Part shown: positions 16,234-23,409 of the stretch, in pieces | Numbering within the stretch: the first letter of the stretch is position 1 | How the letters are laid out: each line of letters begins with the position of its first letter | DNA from: Carthagonibacter sp032251515 | GTDB lineage: Bacteria; Gemmatimonadota; Gemmatimonadetes; Palauibacterales; Palauibacteraceae | Direction: 5' to 3' | DNA length: 64,000 bases | Assembly (NCBI GenBank): GCA_032251515.1 | Contig: JAVVDU010000003.1 | Coordinates: 39,849-103,848, forward strand | Notes under the pieces: generated by a model | Database searches by the model: none | What the model saw: only the letters and a program-made list of their open reading frames with translations | Told to the model about the DNA's origin: nothing | Program-made: the position numbers and the translations under genes

Positions 16234-16641
16234 ATGAAGGAACGGACAGGACTCATCGGAATGCGGGAATCCGAGCTGACGGCGCGGCTCGGGGCCCCGG
16301 TCTCCCGGCGTTCGGCCGGCGGCGACGTGTGGCTCGTCTACACGTCGGGCGACCTGTCGCTGCGTGTCCGTTGCGAATCTCCGGACGCGGGCGAGCCGCG
16401 CGTGGCCTCCTGGACCGCCAGCTTCGACCCCGGCTTCGAGACCCTGTCGGATGCCGCGCGCGCCGTGGGGCTGTGGCCGGTCGCCGCGCCCGACGCCGCC
16501 GCGGCCGAGACGCACGTTCCCCTCCTGCGGCGTCCGCTGCCCTGCCCAGCCACCGGTACCGTGTGCTCGCTCACCGCGACGGTGCGGGCCGGCCGCGTGA
16601 CCCAGATCTCCGTGTTCGACGAGGAGCCGGACTGGGGTTGA
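16234..16641 (+). CDS. Small conserved-type hypothetical protein between pilC and pilS
   Basis: 135 residues, no signal peptide or membrane segment. The opening GMRESELTARLGAPVSRR resembles the GM-x-V-x-LG-x-P motif of SmpA/OmlA (BamE) fold proteins, where it marks the first helix-turn; the rest has short strands such as VWLVYTSGDLSLRVRC. I do not recognise the family and no pilus role is known for it. It starts 37 bases after pilC and ends before a sigma-70 promoter for pilS, so it belongs to the pilBTC transcript. Confidence 0.65.
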   Translation: MKERTGLIGMRESELTARLGAPVSRRSAGGDVWLVYTSGDLSLRVRCESPDAGEPRVASWTASFDPGFETLSDAARAVGLWPVAAPDAAAAETHVPLLRRPLPCPATGTVCSLTATVRAGRVTQISVFDEEPDWG

Positions 16642-16652
16642 CCCGCCGGGTC

Positions 16653-16680
16653 TTGCATCCTGCAATAACCGGTCTATCAT
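16653..16680 (+). promoter_or_regulatory. Sigma-70 promoter for pilS-pilR
   Basis: TTGCAT (16653-16658), 16-base spacer, TATCAT (16675-16680), in a rare AT-rich patch about 95 bases before the pilS GTG. It separates pilSR from pilBTC transcription. Confidence 0.6.
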
Positions 16681-16773
16681 AGCACCGGCCGGCGGGCGAT
16701 CCGCCGGCATCGCGCGCGGCGAGCCGGACGGCCCTCCGCGTCGACGCTCCTGCAGAGCGGAGATCCGCGCCGG

Positions 16774-18561
16774 GTGCTCCGAAACCTGAATACCGAGCGG
16801 AGACTGGCGGTGGCCCTCGAGCCGCTCCAGGTGCTCTATGGCCTCTACGCCGCGCGACTGTTCGTCGCGCTCGGCGTCTTCGTCCCGGCCCTGCTCATCA
16901 CCGACTTCCTCGCGTCGCAGGGCGCGGCGTCCGACCATTTCGCGATCCACGCCGTCGCCATCGCCGGCCTCGCGGCCGCGGCCGTCTTCACGCCGCTGTC
17001 GTACTTCCTGAGTCACCACCGGCGCCGCTCCACCGGCCGGGCCTTCCTGCTGTCGCAGGCGATCCTGGACGTGGGACTCGCGAGCGCCGTCGTGCACATC
17101 ACGGGTGGGCTCCAGAGCCCCTTCGTGTCCCTGTTCATCGGCCTCGCGGCCGCGTACGCCCTGCTCCTGCCGCTCGCCGCGGCGCTCGTCATCGCCGTCT
17201 CCGCCGGGCTCGTCCACGGGACGATCAACCTGGCGACGGCGGAGGCCGGCGCGAACCTGCCGGTGCTCGTCGTGCAGGTCGTCATCATCACCCTGGTGGC
17301 GGCGGCCACGAGCGTCATCGGCTCGCGTCTGCGCGCGGTGCGGAGTCAGCTCCGCACCGTCGAGGGGGAGCTGCGCCGCCTGGAGCTCGACACGGCGGAC
17401 GTGTTGCGCATCATTCCCTCCGGCGTGGTGACGATCGACTCCGGCCGGCGGCTGGTGTACGCGAATCTCGCCGCCGCGGAGCTGCTCGGCATCGACGTGG
17501 AGGCGTCTCTCGGCCGGGACGTCGCCCCGCTGTTCGAGCGGCTCTCTCCCGAGCTGGCGATCGCCGTGGACGAGACCCTGCACCTCGGCCGCCGGCTCCG
17601 GAACCGGGAGCTGGAGATCGTGCGGCCGACGGACGGCGACGATGCAGACGCCGGGGATGGCGTGCCGCTGGCCGTGAGCTCTTCGGTGCTGACGGCCTCG
17701 GGAAAGGACCGCTCCTACGTCCTCCTGATGCAGGACCTGCGGCCGGGGCGGCAGCTCGAGGACCTGCGCCTGCGCGCCGGACGGCTGGGCGCGGTGGCGG
17801 AGCTGTCGGCCTCTCTCGCCCACGAGCTGAAGAACCCCCTCGCCTCGATCCGCAGCGCCGCCGAGCAGTTGTGCGGCAGGGGCTTCGAGGACGAGGACGA
17901 TGGGATCCTGGGTCGGCTGATCGTGCGCGAGAGCGACCGGCTGAACCTCATCCTCGGCGAGTTCGGCGACTTCGCGCGCGTCGACGTCGCGGAACGCCGT
18001 CCCGTGCCGCTGGACCGCCTGATCCCGGAGGTCCTGGAGACGGTGGGCCGGCACCCGGCCGCGGCGGGACGGGCACGCCTCGAGAGCGAGTTCCTGGACG
18101 ATGCCGGCGGCCTGTGGGGCGACCCCGAGCTGCTGCGGCGCGTGCTCCAGAACCTGGTGCTCAACGCCGTGCAGGTGGGCGAAGCGGACGGCCCTGTGCA
18201 CGTGCGCGTGGTCACCGATTCGCTGCGCCCCGACCTCGTGCCGGGCGAGATCTCGCTCGGCAACCCCGTGCGGATCCGCGTGATCGACGACGGGCCGGGC
18301 ATCGACCCGGAGGACCTGCCGCGCATCTTCGATCCATTCTACACGCGGCGCCCCGGCGGCAGCGGCCTCGGCCTGTCGATCGCGCACCGGGCCGTGCAGG
18401 CGCACGGCGGGGCCCTGCTGGTGAACTCGGAACCGGGACGCGGCGCCTGCTTCGCGGTGGTGCTGCCGCGCCGCGGCGGCCGGGACCGGCTGCCCGCGGA
18501 CGAAGATCGGCGCGTCAGGGAGCTCGAAGCGCTCGAGGCGGCGGGGCCCGGGGAGGGCTGA
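16774..18561 (+). CDS. pilS: Two-component sensor histidine kinase PilS
   Basis: 595 residues from GTG (GGAG about 12 bases upstream). The N-terminal half carries about six membrane segments (residues 25-195), as in PilS of Pseudomonas, which senses membrane pilin. A PAS domain follows (about 205-330, VLRIIPSGVVTIDSGRRLVY). The dimerisation helix has the phospho-acceptor His350 in SLAHELKNPLASIR, and the ATPase domain shows the N box (LQNLVLNAVQ), G1 (VIDDGPGIDPEDL), F (IFDPFYTRR) and G2 (GSGLGLSIA). It should phosphorylate PilR, encoded immediately downstream beyond a short repeat and hairpin. Confidence 0.93.
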   Translation: MLRNLNTERRLAVALEPLQVLYGLYAARLFVALGVFVPALLITDFLASQGAASDHFAIHAVAIAGLAAAAVFTPLSYFLSHHRRRSTGRAFLLSQAILDVGLASAVVHITGGLQSPFVSLFIGLAAAYALLLPLAAALVIAVSAGLVHGTINLATAEAGANLPVLVVQVVIITLVAAATSVIGSRLRAVRSQLRTVEGELRRLELDTADVLRIIPSGVVTIDSGRRLVYANLAAAELLGIDVEASLGRDVAPLFERLSPELAIAVDETLHLGRRLRNRELEIVRPTDGDDADAGDGVPLAVSSSVLTASGKDRSYVLLMQDLRPGRQLEDLRLRAGRLGAVAELSASLAHELKNPLASIRSAAEQLCGRGFEDEDDGILGRLIVRESDRLNLILGEFGDFARVDVAERRPVPLDRLIPEVLETVGRHPAAAGRARLESEFLDDAGGLWGDPELLRRVLQNLVLNAVQVGEADGPVHVRVVTDSLRPDLVPGEISLGNPVRIRVIDDGPGIDPEDLPRIFDPFYTRRPGGSGLGLSIAHRAVQAHGGALLVNSEPGRGACFAVVLPRRGGRDRLPADEDRRVRELEALEAAGPGEG

Positions 18562-18585
18562 ACGGGACCGGCTGAACGGGACCGG
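18558..18585 (+). repeat. 14-base direct repeat at the pilS stop
   Basis: CTGAACGGGACCGG occurs twice in tandem (18558-18571 and 18572-18585) followed by a partial third copy. The first copy contains the pilS TGA, so slippage would not alter PilS. Confidence 0.8.
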
Positions 18586-18601
18586 CTGAGACCGACCGAC
18601 C

Positions 18602-18620
18602 GGAGGGGCCCCGCCCCTCC
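18602..18620 (+). terminator. Hairpin between pilS and pilR (attenuator or RNA-processing site)
   Basis: Perfect 8-base stem GGAGGGGC / GCCCCTCC with a CCC loop, followed by only GTTT, so it is a weak intrinsic terminator. It lies 24 bases before the pilR start and could set the PilS:PilR ratio. Confidence 0.5.
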
Positions 18621-18644
18621 GTTTCACGCGAGACGAGGATGACC

Positions 18645-20006
18645 ATGCGAGACAAGCCGCTGCTGCTTCTCATCGACGACCAGCAGGCCCTGGTCGAGAA
18701 CCTCACCGTCCTGCTCAAGCGCGAGGGCTTCGACGTGATCTCGGAGCTGACCGGGGCGGACGGCCTCGAGCGGTTCAAGGACGAGCAGCCCGACATCGTC
18801 CTCTCGGACGTGCGGATGCCGAAGGTGACGGGCATCGACGTGCTGGAGGAGATCCGCCGCTCGAATCCCGACACGCCGGTCGTGCTGATGACGGCGCAGG
18901 CCTCCCTGCAGTCGGCCATCCAGGCCGTGAACCTCGGCGCCACGCACTACGTGCAGAAGCCGTTCAAGAACGACGAGCTGCTGGCCGTGCTGCACCGATC
19001 CCTGGACTGGGGCCGGCTCAAGAAGGAGAACACCGGGCTCAAGCGCGAGCTCAAGAAGCAGCAGACCCTCAAGGTCGGGAAGCCGATCGGGATCAGCGAT
19101 TCTTTCCGCGACGCGCTGGAGCTGGCCGAGAACGTGGCGGACAGCGAGTCCACCATCCTGATCGGCGGCGAGAGCGGCACCGGCAAGGAGGTGTTCGCCC
19201 GCTACATCCACGACCTGTCGCCGCGCTCCAGCCGGCGCTTCCTGTCGCTGAACTGCGGCGCCCTGCCCGAGGGCCTCCTGGAATCGGAGCTGTTCGGCCA
19301 CGTGAAGGGGAGCTTCACCGGCGCCGTGAAGGACAAGGAGGGCCTGTTCGTGGCCGCCTCCGGCGGGACCTTCTTCCTGGACGAGGTGGGAGAGATGGCG
19401 CCCTCCACCCAGGTGAAGCTCCTGCGGGTCCTGCAGCAGCGCGAGGTGATCCCCGTGGGGTCCACCGACCCGATCCCGGTCGACGTGCGCCTCATCGCGG
19501 CCACCAACCGGAACCTCGAGCGGGACATCGAGGAGGGCCGCTTCCGGCGCGACCTGTACTACCGCCTGAACGTGATCTCCCTCGAGCTGCCGCCGCTCCG
19601 CGAGCGCGCCGACGACGTCCCGCTCCTCGCCGAGCACTTCCTGGCCCGGCAGGCCGGCGACGGCGAGCCGAAGCGGCTGGCGCCGAAGGCCCTGGAGGTC
19701 CTGCAGGGCTACCCGTGGCCCGGCAACGTCCGCGAGCTGGAGAACGTGATCGAGCGCGCCGTGGTCCTGACGGCCGGCGGCACGATCAAGCCCGATGTCC
19801 TGCCCGACCGCCTGCGGGAGGCGCCGGCCGAGCCCCTGGTGCAGGACCGGCCGCCCGCCAACCCGGCCCTCGAGATCATCGAACGGGCCTACATCGCGCA
19901 CGTCCTGAAGGCGGAGAGCGGCAACAAGACGCGCGCCGCCGAGGTGCTGGGGATCGACCCGAGCACCCTGTACCGCAAGATCAAGCGGTACGACCTGGAG
20001 GGGTGA
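18645..20006 (+). CDS. pilR: Sigma-54 dependent response regulator PilR
   Basis: 453-residue NtrC-type activator. The receiver domain has the acidic pair DD at 11-12, phospho-acceptor Asp55 (LSDVRMP) and Lys in VQKPF. The AAA+ domain has Walker A GGESGTGKE, the sigma-54 contact loop as GSFTGA rather than the usual GAFTGA, and Walker B GGTFFLDEVGEM. A Fis-type helix-turn-helix ends the protein (NKTRAAEVLGIDPSTLYRKI). I prefer the second ATG (18645) because GACGAGG sits at proper spacing; the ATG at 18639 abuts it. Its likely targets are the sigma-54 elements at pilA and pilB. Confidence 0.93.
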   Translation: MRDKPLLLLIDDQQALVENLTVLLKREGFDVISELTGADGLERFKDEQPDIVLSDVRMPKVTGIDVLEEIRRSNPDTPVVLMTAQASLQSAIQAVNLGATHYVQKPFKNDELLAVLHRSLDWGRLKKENTGLKRELKKQQTLKVGKPIGISDSFRDALELAENVADSESTILIGGESGTGKEVFARYIHDLSPRSSRRFLSLNCGALPEGLLESELFGHVKGSFTGAVKDKEGLFVAASGGTFFLDEVGEMAPSTQVKLLRVLQQREVIPVGSTDPIPVDVRLIAATNRNLERDIEEGRFRRDLYYRLNVISLELPPLRERADDVPLLAEHFLARQAGDGEPKRLAPKALEVLQGYPWPGNVRELENVIERAVVLTAGGTIKPDVLPDRLREAPAEPLVQDRPPANPALEIIERAYIAHVLKAESGNKTRAAEVLGIDPSTLYRKIKRYDLEG

Positions 20007-20096
20007 AGCGCGCCGGCACCGGCCGCGGCCGCGGGGGCCCGGCGCCCCGGAGTCCCCGCAGGCGCCGAGGCGTCCCGGAATCCGACTCGCAACTTC

Positions 20097-20129
20097 TTGC
20101 AGAGGGAGGATATCTCTTGCACGGTGCAA
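20097..20129 (+). promoter_or_regulatory. Candidate upstream activator sites for pilA (TTGCA repeats)
   Basis: TTGCA occurs at 20097-20101 and 20117-20121, exactly 20 bases (two helical turns) apart; the second copy opens a perfect palindrome TTGCA-CGG-TGCAA (20117-20129). The cluster lies about 100-120 bases upstream of the pilA -24 element, where enhancer sites for NtrC-type activators usually sit. The 320-base space between pilR and pilA otherwise holds a small GC hairpin just after pilR, CGTAAG at 20174-20179 and the sigma-54 element. Confidence 0.45.
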
Positions 20130-20218
20130 CGGTGCGCGGTCGGGCGCCACGCGCGGGCCGTGGCGGCCTGTTGCGTAAGCATCGTTCTTACAGCCGGTTG
20201 AGATCCTGGTGAGCGTGG

Positions 20219-20233
20219 GGCACGAGGGTTGCT
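20219..20233 (+). promoter_or_regulatory. Sigma-54 promoter of pilA
   Basis: GGCACG-AGGG-TTGCT matches the sigma-54 core at every conserved position (GG 20219-20220, N10, GC 20231-20232). Transcription would start near 20244, giving an untranslated leader of about 80 bases before the pilA ATG. PilR, encoded just upstream, is the expected activator. Confidence 0.8.
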
Positions 20234-20326
20234 GGCACCCCGGCACAGGAGGCGATGCCTCCAACGTCGACCGACCAGCACACAGGGACAGCGATCGACG
20301 CGGCCCCGCAAACCCAGGGAGGTATC

Positions 20327-20734
20327 ATGCTCCGCCACACCATCCGCGACGCCGTACGCGACAAGAAGGGCTTCACCCTGATCGAACTGCTCATCGTGGT
20401 CGTGATCATCGGCATCCTCGCCGCGATCGCGATCCCGCAGTTCGCCAGCACGAAGGGGAAGGCGTTCGACGCGACGGCGAAGAGCGATCTGCGGAACCTG
20501 ATGTCCGCGCAGGAGGCGTATTACGCGGACAATCAGACGTACGGCACGTTGGCGAACCTGACTACCGGCAACGCGTTCGTTCCGAGCCCGTCCGTGACCG
20601 TTGCCGTAACGGCGAACACCGCTGCTGCCTACGAGGCGACGGCGACCCACTCGGGCAGCACAAAGACCTATTGCGTCAACACGGACCAGGCGGCGACCGC
20701 ACCCGGCAAGATCGTCGAGGGAGCCGACTGCTGA
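20327..20734 (+). CDS. pilA: Type IV major pilin PilA
   Basis: 135-residue prepilin. The 15-residue leader ends in DKKG, with cleavage before FTLIELLIVVVIIG; Phe at +1 and Glu at +5 of the mature protein are the residues needed for N-methylation and assembly. After the hydrophobic helix, the globular part is short and Ser/Thr-rich and ends with a cysteine pair (YCVNTD and GADC) that likely forms the D-loop disulfide. AGGGAGG precedes the ATG by 4 bases. It has its own sigma-54 promoter and is followed by a strong hairpin, as expected for a highly expressed single-gene transcript. Confidence 0.95.
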   Translation: MLRHTIRDAVRDKKGFTLIELLIVVVIIGILAAIAIPQFASTKGKAFDATAKSDLRNLMSAQEAYYADNQTYGTLANLTTGNAFVPSPSVTVAVTANTAAAYEATATHSGSTKTYCVNTDQAATAPGKIVEGADC

Positions 20735-20790
20735 GTTGACCTCGCGCCGTGATGGCCGTCGCGCGGCGGCCTGAGTCCGCGGCTCGGTGG

Positions 20791-20830
20791 GCGACGGGCG
20801 GGATGACCGAAGGGTCGTCCCGCCCGTCGC
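20791..20830 (+). terminator. Strong hairpin terminator after pilA
   Basis: 18-base stem with one G-T wobble: arms 20791-20808 and 20813-20830 around a GAAG loop. No T tract follows, as is common in GC-rich genomes, so it may also act as a 3' stabiliser of the pilA mRNA. Confidence 0.75.
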
Positions 20831-20929
20831 AACATCGGGCAGAGGGAGACGGCCCCGGTGTTCCCCGTGGCAGGTCGCACGAGCTGCGGCCCATGTCCTT
20901 ACTGGGTCGGGGGGCCACGCGGAGGTGAG

Positions 20930-21118
20930 GTGAACGGGAACAGCGGGAAATCCGAGAAGCGGGGCAGGATCAGCGCTGGGGATCGCGGGAGACCTATTCT
21001 CGCAGTCATCGCCTTCGCCCTGGCGTTGATCTGGGTCGTCCCCGAGCTCGACCAGGTGGGCGTCACCTGGGACGAGCCGGAGTACTTCGCGTCGGCGGTG
21101 CGGATCCAAGACTCTTAA
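20930..21118 (+). pseudogene. N-terminal remnant of a GT-C (PMT/ArnT-like) glycosyltransferase
   Basis: 62 residues from a GTG with a good GGAGG-containing site upstream, then TAA at the point where the second half of a much larger protein should continue. The fragment has the first transmembrane helix (PILAVIAFALALIWVVPEL) followed by GVTWDEPEYFASA; the acidic DEPxY motif after helix 1 is the hallmark of GT39/ArnT-type enzymes that use polyprenyl-linked sugars. Those proteins are normally 500 residues or more. I see no continuation in any frame before fimT starts at 21235, so the gene is deleted after its first 5-10%. Its position next to pilA suggests a former pilin glycosyltransferase. Confidence 0.7.
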
Positions 21119-21234
21119 GGCCATCTGGCTATCCCCACCGTTGACCCCCCGTTGATCCGCGCCCCCCACCTGAAGCCCGCGCCGGCCGGAATCTCCCGGC
21201 CCGGCCGCGGGTCACGGCAACGGGGGAGGGCGGC

Positions 21235-21684
21235 ATGCGCCACGCGCTCGTCAGGTCGCCGGCGGGCTTCACGCTCGTCGAGATGCTCATCGCGCTCGTG
21301 GTGGCGGGAACGCTCGTCGCCATCGCGGTGCCGCCCCTGGTCCGGCTGCGCTCCGCCGCCACCCTGAACGGCGCGGCGGACGCGGTGGCCCGGCAGCTCG
21401 CCCTCGGCCGGAACCTCGCGATCGCCCGTCGGGAGCCGGTCCGCCTGCGCGCCGGGCCGGCCGGGACCGAGCTGCACGACCCGGAGGGAAACGTGCTCGT
21501 GGCCTTGCGGCTCGGCCGCGGCGAGGAGCTGCCGATCGACTCGCTGCGCGTCCGTCCGGCGGCGATCCGGTTCAACGAGCGAGGCCAGGCCGGGGCCGGA
21601 AGCGTGTACCTGTGGAAGGACGACAGGGGAGTGCGCCTGGTCTGCAACTTCCTCGGGCGGGTCCGCCGGGAGAGCCTGCCATGA
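21235..21684 (+). CDS. fimT: Minor pseudopilin of the FimT/GspH family
   Basis: 149 residues with an 11-residue leader (ending SPAG) and the prepilin helix FTLVEMLIALVVAGTLVAIA; Glu +5 is present. The C-terminal part (NEARGQAG-like NERGQAG, then VYLWKDDRGVRLVCN) matches the GspH/FimT beta-sandwich, where the last strands carry a conserved Gly-rich region. Minor pilins prime pilus assembly, and FimT proteins in some species bind DNA during transformation. The ATG lies 24 bases or so after the GT remnant region with no strong promoter. Its TGA overlaps the start of the next pseudopilin (ATGA). Confidence 0.85.
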   Translation: MRHALVRSPAGFTLVEMLIALVVAGTLVAIAVPPLVRLRSAATLNGAADAVARQLALGRNLAIARREPVRLRAGPAGTELHDPEGNVLVALRLGRGEELPIDSLRVRPAAIRFNERGQAGAGSVYLWKDDRGVRLVCNFLGRVRRESLP

Positions 21685-22166
21685 CGCGGCGGCCGCGGGA
21701 ATCCGCCCCGGATCGAACCCCGTGCTGCGAGGAGTCCGGCGTTCTGCACGCCCGCCCGCGGGTGCCGTGTGCCTCCCGAACCGGCGGGGGCGCGGTCGGG
21801 GAACGGTCCGGTACCGGCGGACCGACCCGCGGCGCCACCCTGGTCGAACTTCTCATCTCCCTGTCGATACTGACGATCGGCGTGCTCGCAGCAGCGACGG
21901 TGATCTCGACCGGCCGGCGGCAGGCCGAATCCGCGGCGCGGCGCGGCGCCGAAGCGCTGGCGGCACGGCAGGTGCTCGAACATCTGCTCGTGGAGTCGCC
22001 CGGTTCGACGGCGGAAGCGGGCGAAGTGGACATCGGCGGACGCCGCGTGCGGGTGGTCGTCGACACGATGCCGGACGCCGGCGGGCTCCGCCGGCTGCGG
22101 GCGCGGGCGCGAATGGGAGAGGCGGCGACGGACTGGCCAGTCGAGGTTCTCGTGCCGTCACCGTGA
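21681..22166 (+). CDS. Minor pseudopilin, PilV/GspI-like, with unusually long leader
   Basis: 161 residues starting at the ATGA overlap with fimT. The class III signal (TRG then ATLVELLISLSILTIGVLAAA) begins only at residue 52, so the leader is about 51 residues, and residue +1 is Ala instead of Phe or Met; Glu at +5 is kept. After the helix, the ARRGAEALAARQVLEHLL and VDIGGRRVRVVVDTM stretches fit PilV/GspI. A downstream GTG could shorten the leader, but the coupled start is better placed. No PilW, PilX or PilY1 gene is present. Confidence 0.75.
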   Translation: MTRRPRESAPDRTPCCEESGVLHARPRVPCASRTGGGAVGERSGTGGPTRGATLVELLISLSILTIGVLAAATVISTGRRQAESAARRGAEALAARQVLEHLLVESPGSTAEAGEVDIGGRRVRVVVDTMPDAGGLRRLRARARMGEAATDWPVEVLVPSP

Positions 22167-22279
22167 CTCGCGACGCGGGTGCCGCCCGTTGCGGGCGCCG
22201 CGCCGAGCGGCTTTCTTGTCGGGGAGCCGGCGGCGCGGGGGCCCCACCATGCCGGCGACTGAGGTCGCGGCGGCGTCGT

Positions 22280-22308
22280 TTGACAGCCTCCGGGAGCGAA
22301 TCTACAAT
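22280..22308 (+). promoter_or_regulatory. Sigma-70 promoter of pilMNOPQ
   Basis: Perfect -35 TTGACA (22280-22285), 17-base spacer, -10 TACAAT (22303-22308); start expected near 22315, about 48 bases before pilM. It is among the two best sigma-70 matches in the window. Confidence 0.85.
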
Positions 22309-22362
22309 GTGGACTACCTGCCACACTGAGGCCAACCTCAACCGGGCGAGCGGCTTGGCGGT

Positions 22363-23409
22363 ATGACACCCTTCGGTTTCCGCCGCAGACGGCGCTCGGT
22401 CGGTCTGGACATCGGCAGCGGCCTCGTGAAGGTCGCCGTCGTGGACCACTCCGGTGACGCACCCACGATCGAACGCCTGGTGGCGCGTCCGCTCGGCGGC
22501 GATGCGATCGTCGAGGGTGAGGTGATGGATCCGGGCCTCGTCGCGACCACCGTGGATTCCCTGTTCGAGGAGGAGGGCATCCGCGAGCGCGACGTGGTGG
22601 TGAGCGTGGGGGGGCGCGACGTCATCATCAAGCCGATCCAGATGGACCGGATGAAGAAGGGCGACGCCCGCGAAGTGATCCGCTGGGAGGCGGAGCAGCA
22701 CGTGCCGTTCGACATGGACGACGTGCAGCTCGACTTCGAGATCACCGACCCCGAGGGCGAGGGCCTTCACATGGGCGTCCTCCTCGTGGCCGCCAAGCGC
22801 GAGCTCGTCGAGAACAAGGTCGCCCTTCTCGAGGAGGCGAACCTCGACGCGCGCGTCATCGACGTAGAGTCGTTCGCCCTGCACAACGCGCTGGAGCCGA
22901 ATTACCCGGAGGCGATGCGCGGCGTCGCGGCGCTCGTCAACATCGGGCACGAGACGACGACGGTGAACATCCTCGAGGACGGGATTCCCGTTCTCACCCG
23001 CGACCTGAGCTTCGGAACGCGACGCCTTTCCCTCGACCTGCAGCGGGAGAGGGGCATGCTCGCCGACGAGGCGGAGGCGGTCCTCCGGGGCGAGGATGCG
23101 GACGAGCGGCTGCGGTCCTTCCTGTTCGAGCGCGCCCAGGAAGTGGGCCGGGGGGTCGAGCGCGCCACCGCGTTCCTCGAGACCCAGGAAGTGGGCACGG
23201 GGCTCGGCCGACTCTACCTGTGTGGCGGCGGGGTGCACGTTCCCGGCCTCCTGGACGCGCTCGCGGAGCGGCTCGGGGTGGAGACGCGGGTCGCGAGCCC
23301 CATCGAGCGGCTCGCCGTGCGGCCGGGGGCCATCGATCCCGACGAGGCGCGCTCGCTGGCGCCCCTGATGATGCTCGCCGTGGGCCTCGCGCTGCGGAGC
23401 GCGGCATGA
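22363..23409 (+). CDS. pilM: Type IV pilus alignment protein PilM
   Basis: 348-residue actin-like ATPase (FtsA fold) on the cytoplasmic side that binds the PilN N-terminus. Phosphate-1 motif SVGLDIGSGLVKVAVVD is at residues 12-28; VNIGHETTTVNI forms phosphate-2 and LYLCGGGVHVPGL the adenosine loop. The middle domain EVIRWEAEQHVPFDMDDVQLD is strongly conserved in PilM. Length is typical. Its TGA overlaps the pilN ATG, and the operon promoter lies just upstream. Confidence 0.95.
   Translation: MTPFGFRRRRRSVGLDIGSGLVKVAVVDHSGDAPTIERLVARPLGGDAIVEGEVMDPGLVATTVDSLFEEEGIRERDVVVSVGGRDVIIKPIQMDRMKKGDAREVIRWEAEQHVPFDMDDVQLDFEITDPEGEGLHMGVLLVAAKRELVENKVALLEEANLDARVIDVESFALHNALEPNYPEAMRGVAALVNIGHETTTVNILEDGIPVLTRDLSFGTRRLSLDLQRERGMLADEAEAVLRGEDADERLRSFLFERAQEVGRGVERATAFLETQEVGTGLGRLYLCGGGVHVPGLLDALAERLGVETRVASPIERLAVRPGAIDPDEARSLAPLMMLAVGLALRSAA

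Noticed and set aside
20161..20174. TGGC-N6-TTGC, resembling a sigma-54 promoter upstream of pilA
   Set aside because: Spacing is GG-N9-GC, one base short of the strict N10; the element at 20219-20233 has correct spacing and better sequence.
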